64,000 nt of DNA from Papilionanthe hookeriana x Papilionanthe teres (Eukaryota; Streptophyta; Magnoliopsida; Asparagales; Orchidaceae): the NCBI GenBank assembly GCA_022702705.1, contig CM040423.1:121825738-121889737 (forward strand). The letters are read 5' to 3'. Below, one piece after another: positions 1 to 13,000 of this stretch (position 1 is its first letter; every line of letters begins with the position of its first letter). The notes under the pieces were generated by a model. The model searched no databases and had not been told where the DNA came from. It saw nothing but the letters and a program-made list of their open reading frames with translations. The translations under genes were made by a program, and so were the position numbers.

Positions 1-2637
1 AGGGGGCTTTTGCCGGTGGACTTCTTTCCTCGGTCCGGTGAAGGTGTAGGACCAATCAATTTGGGGATTGATCCACCGTGGAGAAGTGTCCTGGTTTTGG
101 GTGGAATTTTGGCCGAGAAATCGGGCTCGTTGGCGGGGATTGTGGCAAATTGTCACCGGGGATCAACTCGCTCTAAGTATGGAGAGTGATCTCGGAGCAA
201 TTTTGTCAAGGTTTCAAGCAAGGTCCGGTTCGGCTCCTCCTCATGGCCGAGAGAGGTGGGGTTTAAGTCAGAGAGGCCGGAGGGCATCCCGTGGGAAGTT
301 AGGGCTTGGGATCGACCGCTAGGTCAAGGGAAGAACAGCCATGGCGGCCATCGGGCATGGGGCAACTCAGCAAGGTGGAATTCCAAAGTTCGGCTCCTCC
401 CAAGGTCTCGGCCATGGTGTTTTCCGGCGTCCCAGTGCGGCCGGCCTGCAGCATGGGTCACCTTCAGTGTCCAGTGGGTCGTGGTCGGAGGTTTGTGCAA
501 TCAATTGGCCATGGACAAGTGTAAAGGGTTTGGATTAAAATGGTATGGGGAGAGGCTCATTTTGGGTCCAAATGGGTCAACCCACCATTTTGGGTTTGGT
601 GCACCCTTCCAAGTTCTGGTTTTGGGCTGGGAGGATCATGTGAGTCAACCTACCAAAGGTAGTGAAGTCCACATCAAAGATTAGGTGGCAAAGTATGGTT
701 TAGAGTGTATCATGTTTAAGGTAAAAAGGGCTTAAAAAAGGTTTAAGAAAGAGATCCCCTCTCTTGCCATTAATGGTTTGGTTAGGTGGAAAGTGGATTC
801 CATGGCTCTCATGGCTCGCTATGGGCTCATGCATGGCTTCATGGCTTGTCTTTGGCTTGGGGAAAAGCTTGCGTCAATTTCATGAAAATGGATTTTAGAA
901 ATTTTGGTAATTTAGGGGTGATTTGATGGGATTTGGCATATGGCTTGATTTGGATTTATTTTATCATGGGTTTAGAACTTAGGAGATGGTTTCATCCAAT
1001 GGATGATGATATAGTGGTTGTCATGCGGGCTTTGGGCCTTTGAAATTTAGTGAAGGCGGCTTTTAAAGTGATTTATGGAAGTGGGTTTTTTTGATTTTAG
1101 GATGAGAATTTTGCAAAGGATTGGATCCAATAAGTGTTGAATTTAGTTTAGGAATGTTTCATGAATGATTTGGAATAAATTTGTTGTGACTTGGAATTGA
1201 ATTGGTCTGAACTTGGGCCTCTTTGGTAAATGGCTCAATGTAGGTCAAGTTGGGCTAACTTGGGCCAATGTTGTGCTAGGGTTGAAATTAATGTAAAATT
1301 AATGTTGGTAGATGTTTATGGGAGTGTTTCAAAGAGGTTTTGGCTTTGGTTGGGTTTTGATTTTGGGTTTTGGGCTTATTTGGGTTAGGTTAGGTTTTAG
1401 GTCAAAATTGGGCCTTTTAGCTTTGGGTTGAATTTGAGTGGGGTTTGGGTCTAAATTTTGGGCAAATCATGTTAGTGTTTTGTTTTTGGGGATGCTAAGG
1501 AAGGTTTAGAAAAGATTTGGGGTTAATTGGAGTTGAATTGGGTTAGTTTGGGTTAGGTTTGGGTCATGGGTCCAAATTGGGCTTTATGGCCAAAAGTGAA
1601 ATTGGATTCAAATATCAATCAAATTGGACTTGGATTTGGTCTATATTGGTGTTGGGAATGTTTAATTGAAGTTGAGAATTGAATTGGACCAGAATTTGGG
1701 TCAATTGGGTAGATTTGGCTTGACATTGGGTTCACTTAGGGTTAAAATGGGTCAAATTGGGGGTTTTGACGAAAGTGGGGTAAATTGACACAATTTGCCC
1801 ATGGTGTAGTTGAATAAAATGAAATTGGAAATATTTGGGATTTTCTGGAATTTTTTGGGAATTTTCTGAATTTTTGGATTTTTGGGTCAAGAGGGGTATT
1901 TTGGGTATTTGGAGGGTATTGGGAGGTATTTTTGGAATTTTTGGTATTTTTGGGTATGGATGATCAATTTGAGTAATGTGGGAATTTTTGGGATTGGTTT
2001 TGAGGAATTTTGGGTAATTTAGGTGATTTTGCAAATTTTGGGTAGTTTCAAGGCTTTAGGTAAGCAAGTGTAGAGGTCCCTGGGGTCAAAAATCGAAAAT
2101 TTGGAAAATTGAAGATTAGGTGAATGTAAGTGGAATGAAATTATTTTGGTTGAGCCATGAAGCCATATCAAGCCCACATGAGCCATGAAGGGACTCATTC
2201 GAGGCATCCACTATGTTGTTCCTAACCCTCTTAGCCCAAGGGCTTAGGGTTAAGGACCATCCATGTGAATCACCTTTATGAGTCAGGAGGCCAAGTTAGG
2301 TATGGGTGTGTTTCTAGGATGTGTGTGAAAGTGTAGTGTATAGGTGTAGTGTGTGTGTAAGTCAGCCCATCACCAGACCAGGCCACCCGGGGTAGTCCTA
2401 AGGCGAAAGAGTCCTATAGGAACTAATCCTTTAAACTTCCACATTTGATTTCAACCCTCTAGGTGATTAGGGGTCTATAGTCAAGTTTGTGGAGTTTGCA
2501 GGGAGTTAAGAAGTGGTTTGAATTTCTAAGTGGTGGGTCCCAATTCTAATCCTCTAGGATAGTCAAAGGAAAAGCCTAAGGCTAGATCCTAAGTACTAAA
2601 AGAAGAAGAGAAGACCTCATCAAAAATGAGGTCAACA
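1..2637 (-). mobile_element. K1: 5' portion of a giant solo-LTR-like repeat, minus strand
   Basis: Read on the minus strand from 2637 downward, the sequence starts TGTTGACCTCAT and follows the first 2.6 kb of the copies at 40549 and 53265: the short hairpin at the very start, the AGTACTTAGGATCTAGCC stretch, the long block rich in CCCAAAT-like words, then the GC-rich block that here lies at 1-700. The rest of the copy runs off the left window edge. I see no coding capacity. Short open frames in the GC-rich part occur on both strands and are not maintained between copies. The terminus abuts an internal part of K2, so this is probably a K copy inserted into another K copy. Confidence 0.8.
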
Positions 2638-3589
2638 TGGGGGTGAACCCAACCCAAATCCATAGGTTGACCCATTTGGACCCAAAATCACCCCTCTCCC
2701 CATGCCACTTAAATCCAACCCTTTACACATGTCCAAAGGCAATTGACTACACCAAACCCCTGCTCTGACTCCCTTGAGTCAGATGGTGACCTAACTCTGG
2801 CCGGCCAGCCACCAGGCTGCCGGAAAACGCCATGGACGAGGAGATTGGAATGAGCCAAATTTCAAATTCTCATCTGATGAGCTGCCCCACTCCAATTGGC
2901 CACCACAGCTCTTCATCTCCTCCCCTAGGCAGCTGATCCCAGTCATCAATTGCCCCTGGGAAACCTGGCCATGGCTATTTAAACCAGCCAGCCCCTCTCG
3001 GCCAAAAGGTTGGCTAAAATCAACCTTCATAGAATCCCTCTGAACTCCTCACAGAGCTTCCCCTAGCCAAGAGCAATCCATCCCCACTGTTCTCCTACCC
3101 TAAATCCCATTGATTGAGCTCAATTTTGGAGCTCAATTCTCAGGCCAAAATAGGACATCTCTCAAACCTCCACCAAAATCAAATTAAACTCACCCACACC
3201 TGCACAGGACCAAGAGAAGGAGTTCCCCAGTGAAAGCCCCCTCTCTAGGCCACCCAATTGCTCTAGCCTCCAAAGTCTGAAATCGGGCTTGGTCACTTTC
3301 ATACTTAGATCTTTCACCAGGGCCAGAGGCTTCATCCCTAGGCTCTTCCAGCTCCAACGAACGTGCCGAGCATATTCAGTTGAGGCCTCACCTCCTGAAC
3401 CAAGGTATGGAGACTTCTCTTGAACCTGAGCTTCCAGTAATTCTCCATTTTGTTTGAGTTAATTTCATAGCATGTAAACCATATGGATGTGTTCGTCTCT
3501 TCAAGGCGAATCCATAAAGTATAAGAACACGAAAATCCATTGAGAAACAAGGGAGATATTAGGGTTTGTGTGTGGACAGTCACGGGTGC

Positions 3590-3795
3590 ACACCAGTCGG
3601 AGACGACGAAGAGTCGTCGTTGGATCGAGCATGTATCGAATGGATGGCTCAGATTGCGTCAGACCATGGAACGGTACGTGAACCACGAACCGCGTGGCGC
3701 TGAGTCAGATGGCTGTGGCGAATGGGAGCGCGTCACGTGGAGCTTCGAAGACGCTAAGGTTGTCGCGGCGCTGAGTCGGATAAGTAGGAAAATAT
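3590..3795 (+). promoter_or_regulatory. GC island and candidate promoter of K2
   Basis: A GC-rich island of about 200 bp in an AT-rich repeat. It contains CGCTGAGTCAGATGGC, a G-box core CACGTG within gcgtcacgtggag, and a TATA-like ggataagtagga at its downstream edge (about 3777). The same order occurs in K3, K4 and K5 at the same relative place. Reading it as the LTR promoter is inference from position and motif order. Confidence 0.45.
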
Positions 3796-6700
3796 GGAAT
3801 TTATGATTTAATTAAATGTCTGAAACTTAGAAAATCTATATCTTTGTGTAGAAAAATCACAAAAATAAAATAAAAATACAATCTTGCTCAGTGAACAGAG
3901 GAGAATAATGTGGAAAAAGAAGTGAGTTAATTTGATGAGTATTTTATTTTTAATTAATTATTTACTCATTTCAGATATTTTAATTCTCCATTTCGCATAT
4001 ACAATTCACCATGGCATGAGACCATAGTGGCTTTTGAAGCCTCCGATCTTGGGAACATTCCCCGAATTTTTCAAGGTCGAGGCTATCTCTATGACAAGTT
4101 AGGTATTTTTCAAGTTTATGTCACTGTTTTTGGTATTTTAATTCCATTAATTAGCATATTGCTTATAAAATTCTAGGAAAATTTGGGCAAGTTTCTAGAG
4201 AACCCTAGGATAATTATGTTTTGAGTTAATTCATTAAGAATAACCCTAATTAGCCTAATTACTCAAAATTGAACTTTAATTAATTAGGGTTAACCACACA
4301 TCAAAAGAACTTGAAAACAACCCTCCACTGATCTTTAGGATCAGAAGGACCTCACATAAAAATTTGGAATCAATTGGAAATGTTTAACCCCACTAAATGG
4401 ATTAATTAGGTCACATGAGTAAAATTAAACTGTGAAAATTCATAACTCCAAAAATACATTTTAAAAATTCACCAAATTACTTTTGAGACTTCTCTGGTAA
4501 TAGAGGAGTCTAAGAAAATTGATATTGGAATTTTTCAAAAAAATCTTCATTTTTCACCTTATTTTAATATTTTAATAATTAAAAAAATAATAAAAATCAC
4601 GAAAATATTAAAAATCATAAGAATGTCACATTTTAACTCCTAATCACTTAGGAATAAACTAAATATTTTTCCCAAGTCCGTACGATAAGATATTGAATTT
4701 TAAAAGCCCTAAAACAATTTTTGAATTAAAAAATGAATTTTCTAACATTTTCACTAAATTAATTCTAATAAATCAAAGAAAAATCAAAAAATTATAAAAT
4801 TTGTTTCTCTGGACTCCTTGAGGTCAGAGAGATTTAGGAAAAATATAAAATCCATTTTTCAACTTTAATTTTATTTTATAATTGATTAATAATCCAAAAC
4901 TCAAAATAATTATAATAAATAAAATATAATTATATAAATTAAATTAAAAATAGAAAAAATCACATTTTCTCCTCTAATGTCTTAATTGACATGTGAGTGA
5001 AGTGACATAAAAGATTTCAAGCTCATTTGAGCTCAATTTGATAAGTTATGAAATAATTAAGCTTAAAAGGGCATATTAATAATTAAGAATTTTAACCCCT
5101 AATTAAAACTTTAGGTTTAATCAAAATGGGTGGTAAAATATTTGATCTTAATTCTTTCTTAGATGATTGAAACTTTGGAAAATAAAAGGGTAGGAACTCA
5201 TTGATCACTTTTAATAAACCAAAAAAAAATGAAACCTTAATTAATTAAATAATTTGAATTTTGGAAGAATAATTAAAATGGGGATATAATTTAGAGAGAC
5301 TATAATCACTTAAATTAAAATCCCCAAATGAATCACTTTAATTATATTTAACTCTTAATTAAACTTAAGATGATAATTAAAATTAATAAATTAATAATAA
5401 AGAAAAGGTAACCCTTAATTAAATTAAAACTTAAAACATTAAATAACTTGATAATTAAATTGAAATAAATTTAAAGCATTAAAAAAATTAATTTCAAAAA
5501 TCAGTTGAAAGCAAATTTTAAACAAACTTGAAACATCAAAATCAATATCAAAAAAATAATTCTTAATTAAAAAATAAAACCAATTAAAAGTTAATCTAGA
5601 ATATTGCAATTAAATTAAAATTAAATCATTAAAGTCTAAATTAAATAATTTAAACTCCTCTTTCAATTCAAATAGTTCAAAACACTTAAGAATAAAAGAA
5701 GTTGAGCACTATTCCAAACTTAAATTTATTAAAATTTTATAACTAAATTAAATCACCTTAAAACATTAATTCTAATTTTAAATCATTGAAATTCTTAATA
5801 AATTGATTTGCCCCTAAAGACTTTTATCATTATAACTCTTAAATGGAGCATCAAATGAAACTGTCACCTTACTTATGGGATAATCAAATGTCTTAAGTTC
5901 ACTGAGCAAGAGTTAAAACTTAATTAAAAATTTATCGATGATTGATTCATCTCTACAATAAAAGTTCATTTAGACTCGAAATAATCTCAAAAGTATTGAA
6001 AAGATGTTTAGAACCCGTTCTAAGAACTTCCTCAATACAATGAGGTGTTTTAAGAAGAATAATTGAACTTAATTATTCTTTGGTGAAGAAAATCATCCAC
6101 AAAAACAAAAGAACCTAGACGTCATAGGGATTGACTAGCAATAGGATTAGGATTTTGGTAGACAACCAGAACCTTTCCTTAGCTTTACCTAGGTACTTTT
6201 TGCAAATATTTAAATGTTCTAACATGTGTTTTAAGTGCAGCTTGGAATGACGAGAAGACCCTCCAGGTACGCTTTTACTTTATTGTAATTTACTTTATTG
6301 CAACTTATTTACATGCACTGCACTTTACTTTTCTTGCATGATAAACAGGATTGTTGCATGAAAACTGAAACCCTTAGGATAGCCACAAAACGGAAACCCA
6401 AAACTAAATTAAAAGTCACACAAGATAAAATTCACCGCCACAACATTCAAAATATAAAACAACTTAAAATTTAATCACAAACAAAACAACGACTAGGAGC
6501 TCGGAGCACGGTGGGCAGCACGGCCATCTTCGTTAGAAAAACTTGTGTCTACTTCAACAAAACCTTCTCCTAGTTTTAAATAACTAAGTCATAGGATTTC
6601 GAGGTAGTTTTCCTAGTGCAACATAAATCCTAAAATTTTTGTTAGGCATTTGCATAATCATATTATGTAAATTAAGCCCTAACCGGTCTTAAGATTCCAA

Positions 6701-7027
6701 GATAGTCGTTTGGTACGACATAAACCCTCACATCTTTGAGGCTATTTGTATGATATGTCATACTAATATAAGTCCTAATTAATTAAAATTGGCAGGATTA
6801 CAACATTAAATAAACTCTCAAATTGAAGCCAAACAATAGGATAGTTGAGAAGTCACCGAAGTTCACTTCAGGTCCGTGACATCCCCTACTTCTCTTCCTT
6901 TGATTCCCTAAATTAACTGTTCCAAATTTGATCCATTCCCAGTTGAAATTTCCAAAATCCAATTGTTTGAAAACCTTAAAATTTGAAATTCTTGAGAGAA
7001 AAACCACTGATCATTATCGAGAGTTTT

Positions 7028-7142
7028 CTTAAATGATTCCCGTCATTTAAGATGTAATTAACTATAAGGGCTTCGCCCTTATAGGGAACTTTAAGAACCC
7101 AGGTAATATAAACCTTGTTTAATTCATTTATATTAAGCAGGG
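7028..7142 (+). other. Three tandem stem-loops near the K2 3' end
   Basis: Stem-loop 1 spans 7028-7051 (10 pairs, 4-nt loop). Stem-loop 2 spans 7062-7084 (10 pairs, TTC loop). Stem-loop 3 spans 7113-7142 (11 pairs with two G-U if read as RNA). The same three occur in K4 and K5, with base changes that preserve pairing. They sit about 330-440 bp before the LTR end, where R/U5 or leader RNA would be expected. Function unknown. Confidence 0.7.
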
Positions 7143-8200
7143 GAACTTGTCGGCTTATAAAATTGGTTCGCAGACCAAATGGATGTCACAAATCTTCTAG
7201 TTTATTTAATCGAGCCACATCATCAAGTAGTGTGTCTATTCTTCGGGATAGATACATGGTTTGTGGTGTGGTGATCGTTTATATGAACTATTTGGGATGT
7301 GAGATCAGTTTGATTTCACATCTTAAAATTTTCAAACTTAAAATTATTTTCAAAATCAAATGCTTCATTCCAAATTATATATAAATTAAATTTAAAATAT
7401 GAAAATTCATTGCCAATTTCTGTAGGCGACCCCTTTTCAAAACACTTAACCTAAAAATATGCCGACACATATACATAATTGTTTTCAATCAAAATCAAAT
7501 TTCATTATAAGTATTCTTAAGAACAAATAAAATTTTAGTTTTTTTTGAAAATTTGTTTTTAAAATTCCCTCAAACTTTAAATTTTTAGTTAGGATAAAAT
7601 ATTTAAGCATAAAAAATGATACATGGGTAAGAATTAAAAATTAAAATAACATGCTAGCAGGAATTTTTATATCCTAAATATGCAAGTATAACAGTTTAAA
7701 AACAAGGAGTAAAAAGAAATCAAATTTAGTTTTTCAGTTTAGTTTTTTATAAAATAAAAATTTCAAAGGATTTCTATAGTAGTGGAGGTTTTCAAAGCAA
7801 ATACACACCAACTTTAACATGACTAAAATCACAACAACATTAGATAATATATGGTAACAGATTTTGAAAATTTTACACATGCAATTTAAATATGAGTTTC
7901 TAATAGTGTTCAAAATTTTCCTAATAGTTTTGGAATTAAATTATACACTACTAAAAACTCAAACACTAGATAGACATTTAAAACATTTACTACCACATAC
8001 ATATCACAAACATACAACATAAAATATCCATTCATCACAGAAATATCTAAATGTGCATAACAAAAATAATCCAATTACAGTCTACATAATATCAGAGTTC
8101 ACAGCAAAATACAATAACCAATAAAACTCCAGACATCATAAAACTCATAAGAAAATCACATTACAATATCACAAACTCAACAACACATAAAAAACAAATC

Positions 8201-9330
8201 TTACTTATCATCCTCATCATCTTCATTGCAGTCTCTAGATGACACAATATAAAAAGGATGAGGGGACATCTCAGCACCGTGATCACCTCTAATCACTCCA
8301 TCCATGTACTGCTGATGATTCTCCTCATACTCATCATGTTTCATAATATTCCTTTCAATATTTTCTATCTTACCATCCATATCTCTAACATATTCTCGAG
8401 TAAGACTCACTTTCTTTAAAATCTTTTATAACAAACCAGTTTGTGAATCTCTTGAAGATGATGCATGTGAAGTAGAAGCTCGAGAAGTAGAGGCAGCAGA
8501 AGTAGAAGCACTGGAAGCTCTGACAGATCCTCCTTTCCAGCCAAATACTGAATGTATTGTGTAAGTGTTTACATTTAAACTGGTAATGTGTTTAAGTGGC
8601 TGAAGGACTTCTTCCCATGTTTCAAACTTAACACCAGAACGCTCACAAAGTGAATGAATTAGAGAAGGAAATCCCATACTTGCAGTAGTAGAAGCTCTGG
8701 CACAGTTCAAAACATAATAAAAAATAATAGCTCCAATGTCTAAAGGCTTTCCCTACTTAATACAATGGTTCAGAAGAGCTCTTTCTCTCGTAACTTCACT
8801 AACATGACTTAAAGGCAACATCTTTGATGAGATAAAGTAATGTCATGCCTTTGAGGTGGCATTCAACATAGAGGCCTGAAAATTTACTCTTCTTTCATTT
8901 GTTATCTTCCATAAACCTCTTCCAACAGTAAGAAAAGACATTATCTCATCTATCTCTCCCTCAGAAGGATGATAGTTGGCATAAAAACAAAACATAGTAG
9001 GAGGTAATTGGTAAAAATTATTAATTACCACAGACGAAAAATCTACTTGCTGACCTCTAACCATCACCATATTGTCTTCTGCCGCTGGCAAGTTTGCATA
9101 AAACTCTCTAACAATAGAAACAACAGCAACAGTGGAGAAGCAACATTAATTTTCCCAATTCCTTCTAGCAATCATCTCTTCAATATCTCCTCCTAGCTTA
9201 CTAAAAACTCGTTCTGGAATCAATTTACATGATGAAAGTGCGTCGACGTTCTATCCTCTACTCTAGAACTGATAAATTTGTTGGAATCAAATTTCTCTTT
9301 CTCTCTTGATTACTTCAACTTTGGATCAAT
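8201..9330 (-). pseudogene. Second post-pol ORF of element E (putative plant transposon protein family)
   Basis: Not a known enzyme. It resembles the domain annotated in plant Athila-type elements as 'putative plant transposon protein' (Pfam Transposase_32, recalled, not searched). Visible parts in order: a degenerate start near 9330; a conserved core with FCFYANYHPSEGEIDEI and GRGLWKIT at about 9010-8900; a second block with GFPSLIHSLCERSG at about 8680-8630; a Ser/Ala-rich linker; and a short C-terminal coil followed by MSPHPFYI and an acidic tail ending at 8201. Stops occur near 9150, 8842 and 8425, with a frame change between the two blocks. The start codon region is mutated. Homologous to the ORFs at 17603-18363/31924-32301 and 22882-21740. 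Dead copy; role in the live element unknown. Confidence 0.7.
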
Positions 9331-9705
9331 TTCTACAAATTCACAAAAAATTCACCATAAATCCGAAATCAAACTAAACTTGCTAATTTAACTTCCAAAG
9401 GAAATTTCCACTAAATCTAAGAAATTTCTCATGCTTTTCCTCAAATCATCATCATGAATAGTGATTTTCAATTTTTCAATAATGTACTTAAAATACGTGG
9501 TGAAAATAAAAAAAATTTTACTTAGGAGAAGTGCTCATACCTTAAGGAACTTAAATCTAACAAATTTCGACGAAATCGGCTCTTAAACGATCTAACTAAG
9601 TGATGCTCTAGTCTTCTATTTCGCGAAACCGAGAGGTTGAAGGTGATGGGGGGTTAAACTGGCAAAATTTCAGGTTTTTAACTGCTGAAAACTGATTTTT
9701 GCAAA

Positions 9706-9769
9706 CTGACGCTTATGCGTGGAGCATACAACGCATATCCGTGAAATTTGGCGCTTAGCAGCCAGTGCC
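9706..9769 (-). promoter_or_regulatory. GC-rich palindromic module upstream of E post-pol ORF 2
   Basis: On the minus strand it reads AAAATTTGGGCACTGG followed by CTGCTAAGCGCC, then a degenerate inverted partner. The leading AAAATTTGGGCACT also precedes the palindrome in the Athila LTR, so the similarity extends beyond the palindrome. It lies about 380 bp before the ORF start, as in A, B and C. Confidence 0.55.
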
Positions 9770-10065
9770 CAAATTTTGACATTTAATTTTCATGGCACAA
9801 AATCACTTAGTTAATCTCCCTTGTCACTTTTAATACTTATATATCCCCATAAACTCTTCTAATACTCCAAAATTTTCTTTTATTCCAAACAAATTTCACA
9901 CAAACACAAACTTATATTTCATTAATAACAAACTACACTTAATACAAACTAAAAATTTCTATCCGAGCATTTTGGATGAAATACCACAATACATAAGTTC
10001 ATAACACATTTCATAAACACAAATTTACATCATTAAGATGTAACAAAGATCAAATTAAAGTGCAA

Positions 10066-13000
10066 TGTTAACCTCATTTTTGGTGAGGTCTAATCTTCCT
10101 CTTAGTGATTAGAATCTAGCCATAGAACTTCTCCTAGACTATCCTAAAAGACTAGAGTTGGAACCCACCATTTAGAAATTTTCAACTACTTCTTAAACTC
10201 CTCTTGGGACCCCACATGGATTGTTATAAACCTCTAAATCACTTTGTAAGGTTAAACCCACCATATGGAAAACCAATAGTGAGTTCCCATAGGAGTGTTT
10301 GGATTTAGGGTAACCTTGAGTGACTTGAGCTTCTCTTGCAAACACACACATCCCTAAGCCATTTAACTCAAACCTTGAATTCTTCCTCTTCTACCTTTTA
10401 GGAAACTGACATGATTGAACCAAAATCACTAGTCTTTGATTATGATGGCTAGGGTTAGTATGTGAAGGATCATAAAGTGGTTACCATTTAGCCATATTTG
10501 GTCCCAAAGTGGTTGGACTTGACTAAGGTCCTTGGCATATGCTCTTAAACCCTGATTCCATCCCAAATCACTTTTGCTCAATCTTGGCTCTCTCACGGAC
10601 GAGTTGCGGGTGCTAAAAATTTCTTCACGAATCCCTCCCAAATTACTCCCAAACCTAGTCCCAGCCAGGAGAAGGAGATCCCCACCATTCTCCAGCCTTC
10701 AAACCCCTTGCCCGAGCCCAATTTCTCAACCCAAATTTGAGCAAGAAATAAGACACTCCTGGAACCTCCACCAAAATCAAATTAAACTCCCCCACACCAT
10801 CCCCACACCAAAAGAAGAAGCTCCCCAGTGAAATCCCCATCACTACGCCACACATATGTGTTATCAGCAAGAGCTCCAGATCTGACTTAGACAAACTTGG
10901 GTTGAGGCAATTCACCAAGACCAGAGGCTCAATCCGTAGGCTTTTAGGACTCCAACGAACGTGCCAAGCATCTCTGATCGAGGCCTCACCTCTCAGAGTA
11001 AAGGCATTAAGCTTTTCCTCCTCCCGAGCTTTCATGAATTCTTCATTTCATTACACTTAATTTCAATGCATGTTAGCCGTATAGATGTTTTTGTCTAGGC
11101 AAACATGTCGATAGAGACCAACCTGCTTAATTTGGTTGAGTGTCGAGCAAGATCTTAGGTTTTTAGTGTGGACAACTCTCGGGTTGAACCAGACAGGGAC
11201 GAAGCTCAGCGACCTTTGAATGGTGCGTGTATCAGATGGATGGTGGAGATCGAGCCGGAAAGAACAGTGAAATAAAAAGAGCGCGCTGACTCAGATGGCG
11301 GTGTCGAATGGGAGCGCGCCACGTGTGACTTCGGAGCTGTCTAGGTTGAGGTGGCGCTGAATCAGATAAGTTGGAAATTAGGAATTTCTAATTTATTTAA
11401 ATCACAAAAACTTTAAAAATACATGTCTTTGCATAAAAAAATCATAAAAATAAACAAAAAATACCCTCTTGCTTAGTGAATAGAGGGGAATAATGTGGAA
11501 TTAAAATCAAAATATTTTGTTATGTATTTAATTTTTAATTATTTATTTACTGCCTTGGGTATTTTAATTCTCCATTAGCATATACAATTCACCATGGCAT
11601 AAGACTATAGGGCTGTTGTAGCCTCTGATTCTTCCAAGGTCAGAGGCTATGTCTATAAGAAGTTATCTATTTTCTAAGTTTAGAGCTATTTTCTTGAAAG
11701 TTAATTATGAAAATTAGCATGTTGTTTATAAAAATCTAGAAAAATTAAGGAAAGTATCTCTAGACCACTGGACCCTATGAAAATTATGGTTTGATCTAAT
11801 TCACTAAAAATGACCTTAATTTGGCTAAACTCTCAAAGCTGAAATTAAATTAATTTGGTACAACCACACATTAAAATGATATGAAATTAATTCTCCACTA
11901 TCCTTTAGGATTATGAGAACCCCACACAAAAATTTCAAGTCAATTGGAGTTAATTTAACCTATTAAATGAATTATTCAACTTACATGACTATATTTGGAA
12001 ATAAAAAATTCATAAAACTCAAAATATAACTAAAAATTAACCAAATCAATTTTGAGAGTTCTCTGAGGTTAGAGGAGTCTAGGAAAATTGAAATTTTAAT
12101 TTTCATAAAATTTTCATTTTTAACCTATTTTTGAATATTTTAATAATTAAAAATTTATAAAAATCATAAAAAAATTTAAATTCACCAAAATTTCATATTT
12201 GGTCTCTTAATCACTTGGGAACCAACCAAATATTTTTCCAAAGTCTCTAAGTAAAGATATTGAATTTTAAAGGCTTCAAGTAAATTTTAATATTTAAAAA
12301 TAGATTTTTTTCAACCCTTTCACTAAAATAATTTTAAAAATTCATAGAAAAATTAGAAAATATAAAATTTATTTCTCTGAGTTCTTTGACCTCAGAAAGA
12401 TTTAAGAAAAATATAAAAAAAAATTTTCCACTTCAATTTTATTTTATAATTAATTAATACTCAAAAAATTAAAATAATTACAATAAATAAATTAAAATTC
12501 AAAAAATCACAAAAATTGGTCGAAGTGGTCCTCTGGTCAGTAGGCACCTCCCATAATTTTTCTAAGAATAGAAATCTTACCTTGGACATATTGTTGAATT
12601 TCCATTGAAAATCTCTATTTTTCACTAAAATAATTATATAAATTATATTAAAATAGAGAAATTACATTTTCTCTTCTAATGTCTTAATTGCCATGTTAGT
12701 GAGGTGACATAAAAATTTCAAATTCATTTAAGCTTAATTTAATGAATTATGAGATGAATAAGCTTAAAAAAACATAAATGTAATTAAGGAATTTTAACCT
12801 TAATTAATATTTAGGTTTAACCAAAGGGAAGGGTAAACATTTGATTTTAATTTTCCTCTTGGATGATTGAAACATAGGGAGTTAAGGGGTAGAAACCCAT
12901 TAATCACCTTTAACATTAAAGAAGGAATCTCAATTAATTAAATCATTAAACTTTGGATGCTAATTAAGGCATGAATTGTTAAGGTTAAGGGGATTGATAT

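Larger units (their letters stand above)
2638..7467 (+). mobile_element. K2: plus-strand K repeat lacking its 5' part
   Basis: Collinear with about the last 4.8 kb of K4 and K5. In order: GC-rich block (2640-3400), GC island with a TATA-like site (3590-3795), long AT-rich core, three stem-loops (7028-7142), and the terminal ATGCCGACA at 7459-7467. It is flanked on the right by catat (7468-7472), the likely right-hand target duplication in element E. The left partner would lie beyond the window. The missing 5' part is presumably left of K1, which interrupts this copy. Non-coding. Confidence 0.8.
7468..10065 (-). mobile_element. Element E: 3' internal part of a minus-strand Athila-like retrotransposon
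   Basis: In minus-strand order: a spacer (10065-9770), a GC-rich palindromic module (9769-9706), the second post-pol ORF (about 9330-8201), then 3' non-coding sequence to 7468. That tail matches the region upstream of the polypurine tract in elements A and B. E is cut on the right by K3 and on the left by K2. Its LTRs, gag-pol and first post-pol ORF are not in the window. Confidence 0.75.

Noticed and set aside
1732..2034. Pro/Asn/Ile-rich frames in the CCCAAAT-rich block (also 41112-41475 and 53816-54022)
   Set aside because: Low-complexity translation of a repetitive tract, broken differently in each copy.
7115..7384. Open frame near the K 3' end found in K2, K4 (47537-47728) and K5 (60432-60641)
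   Set aside because: It stays open in three copies, but most K2/K4 differences change the amino acid, the start is not shared, and it overlaps DNA similarity of the whole repeat. No sign of protein-level selection.
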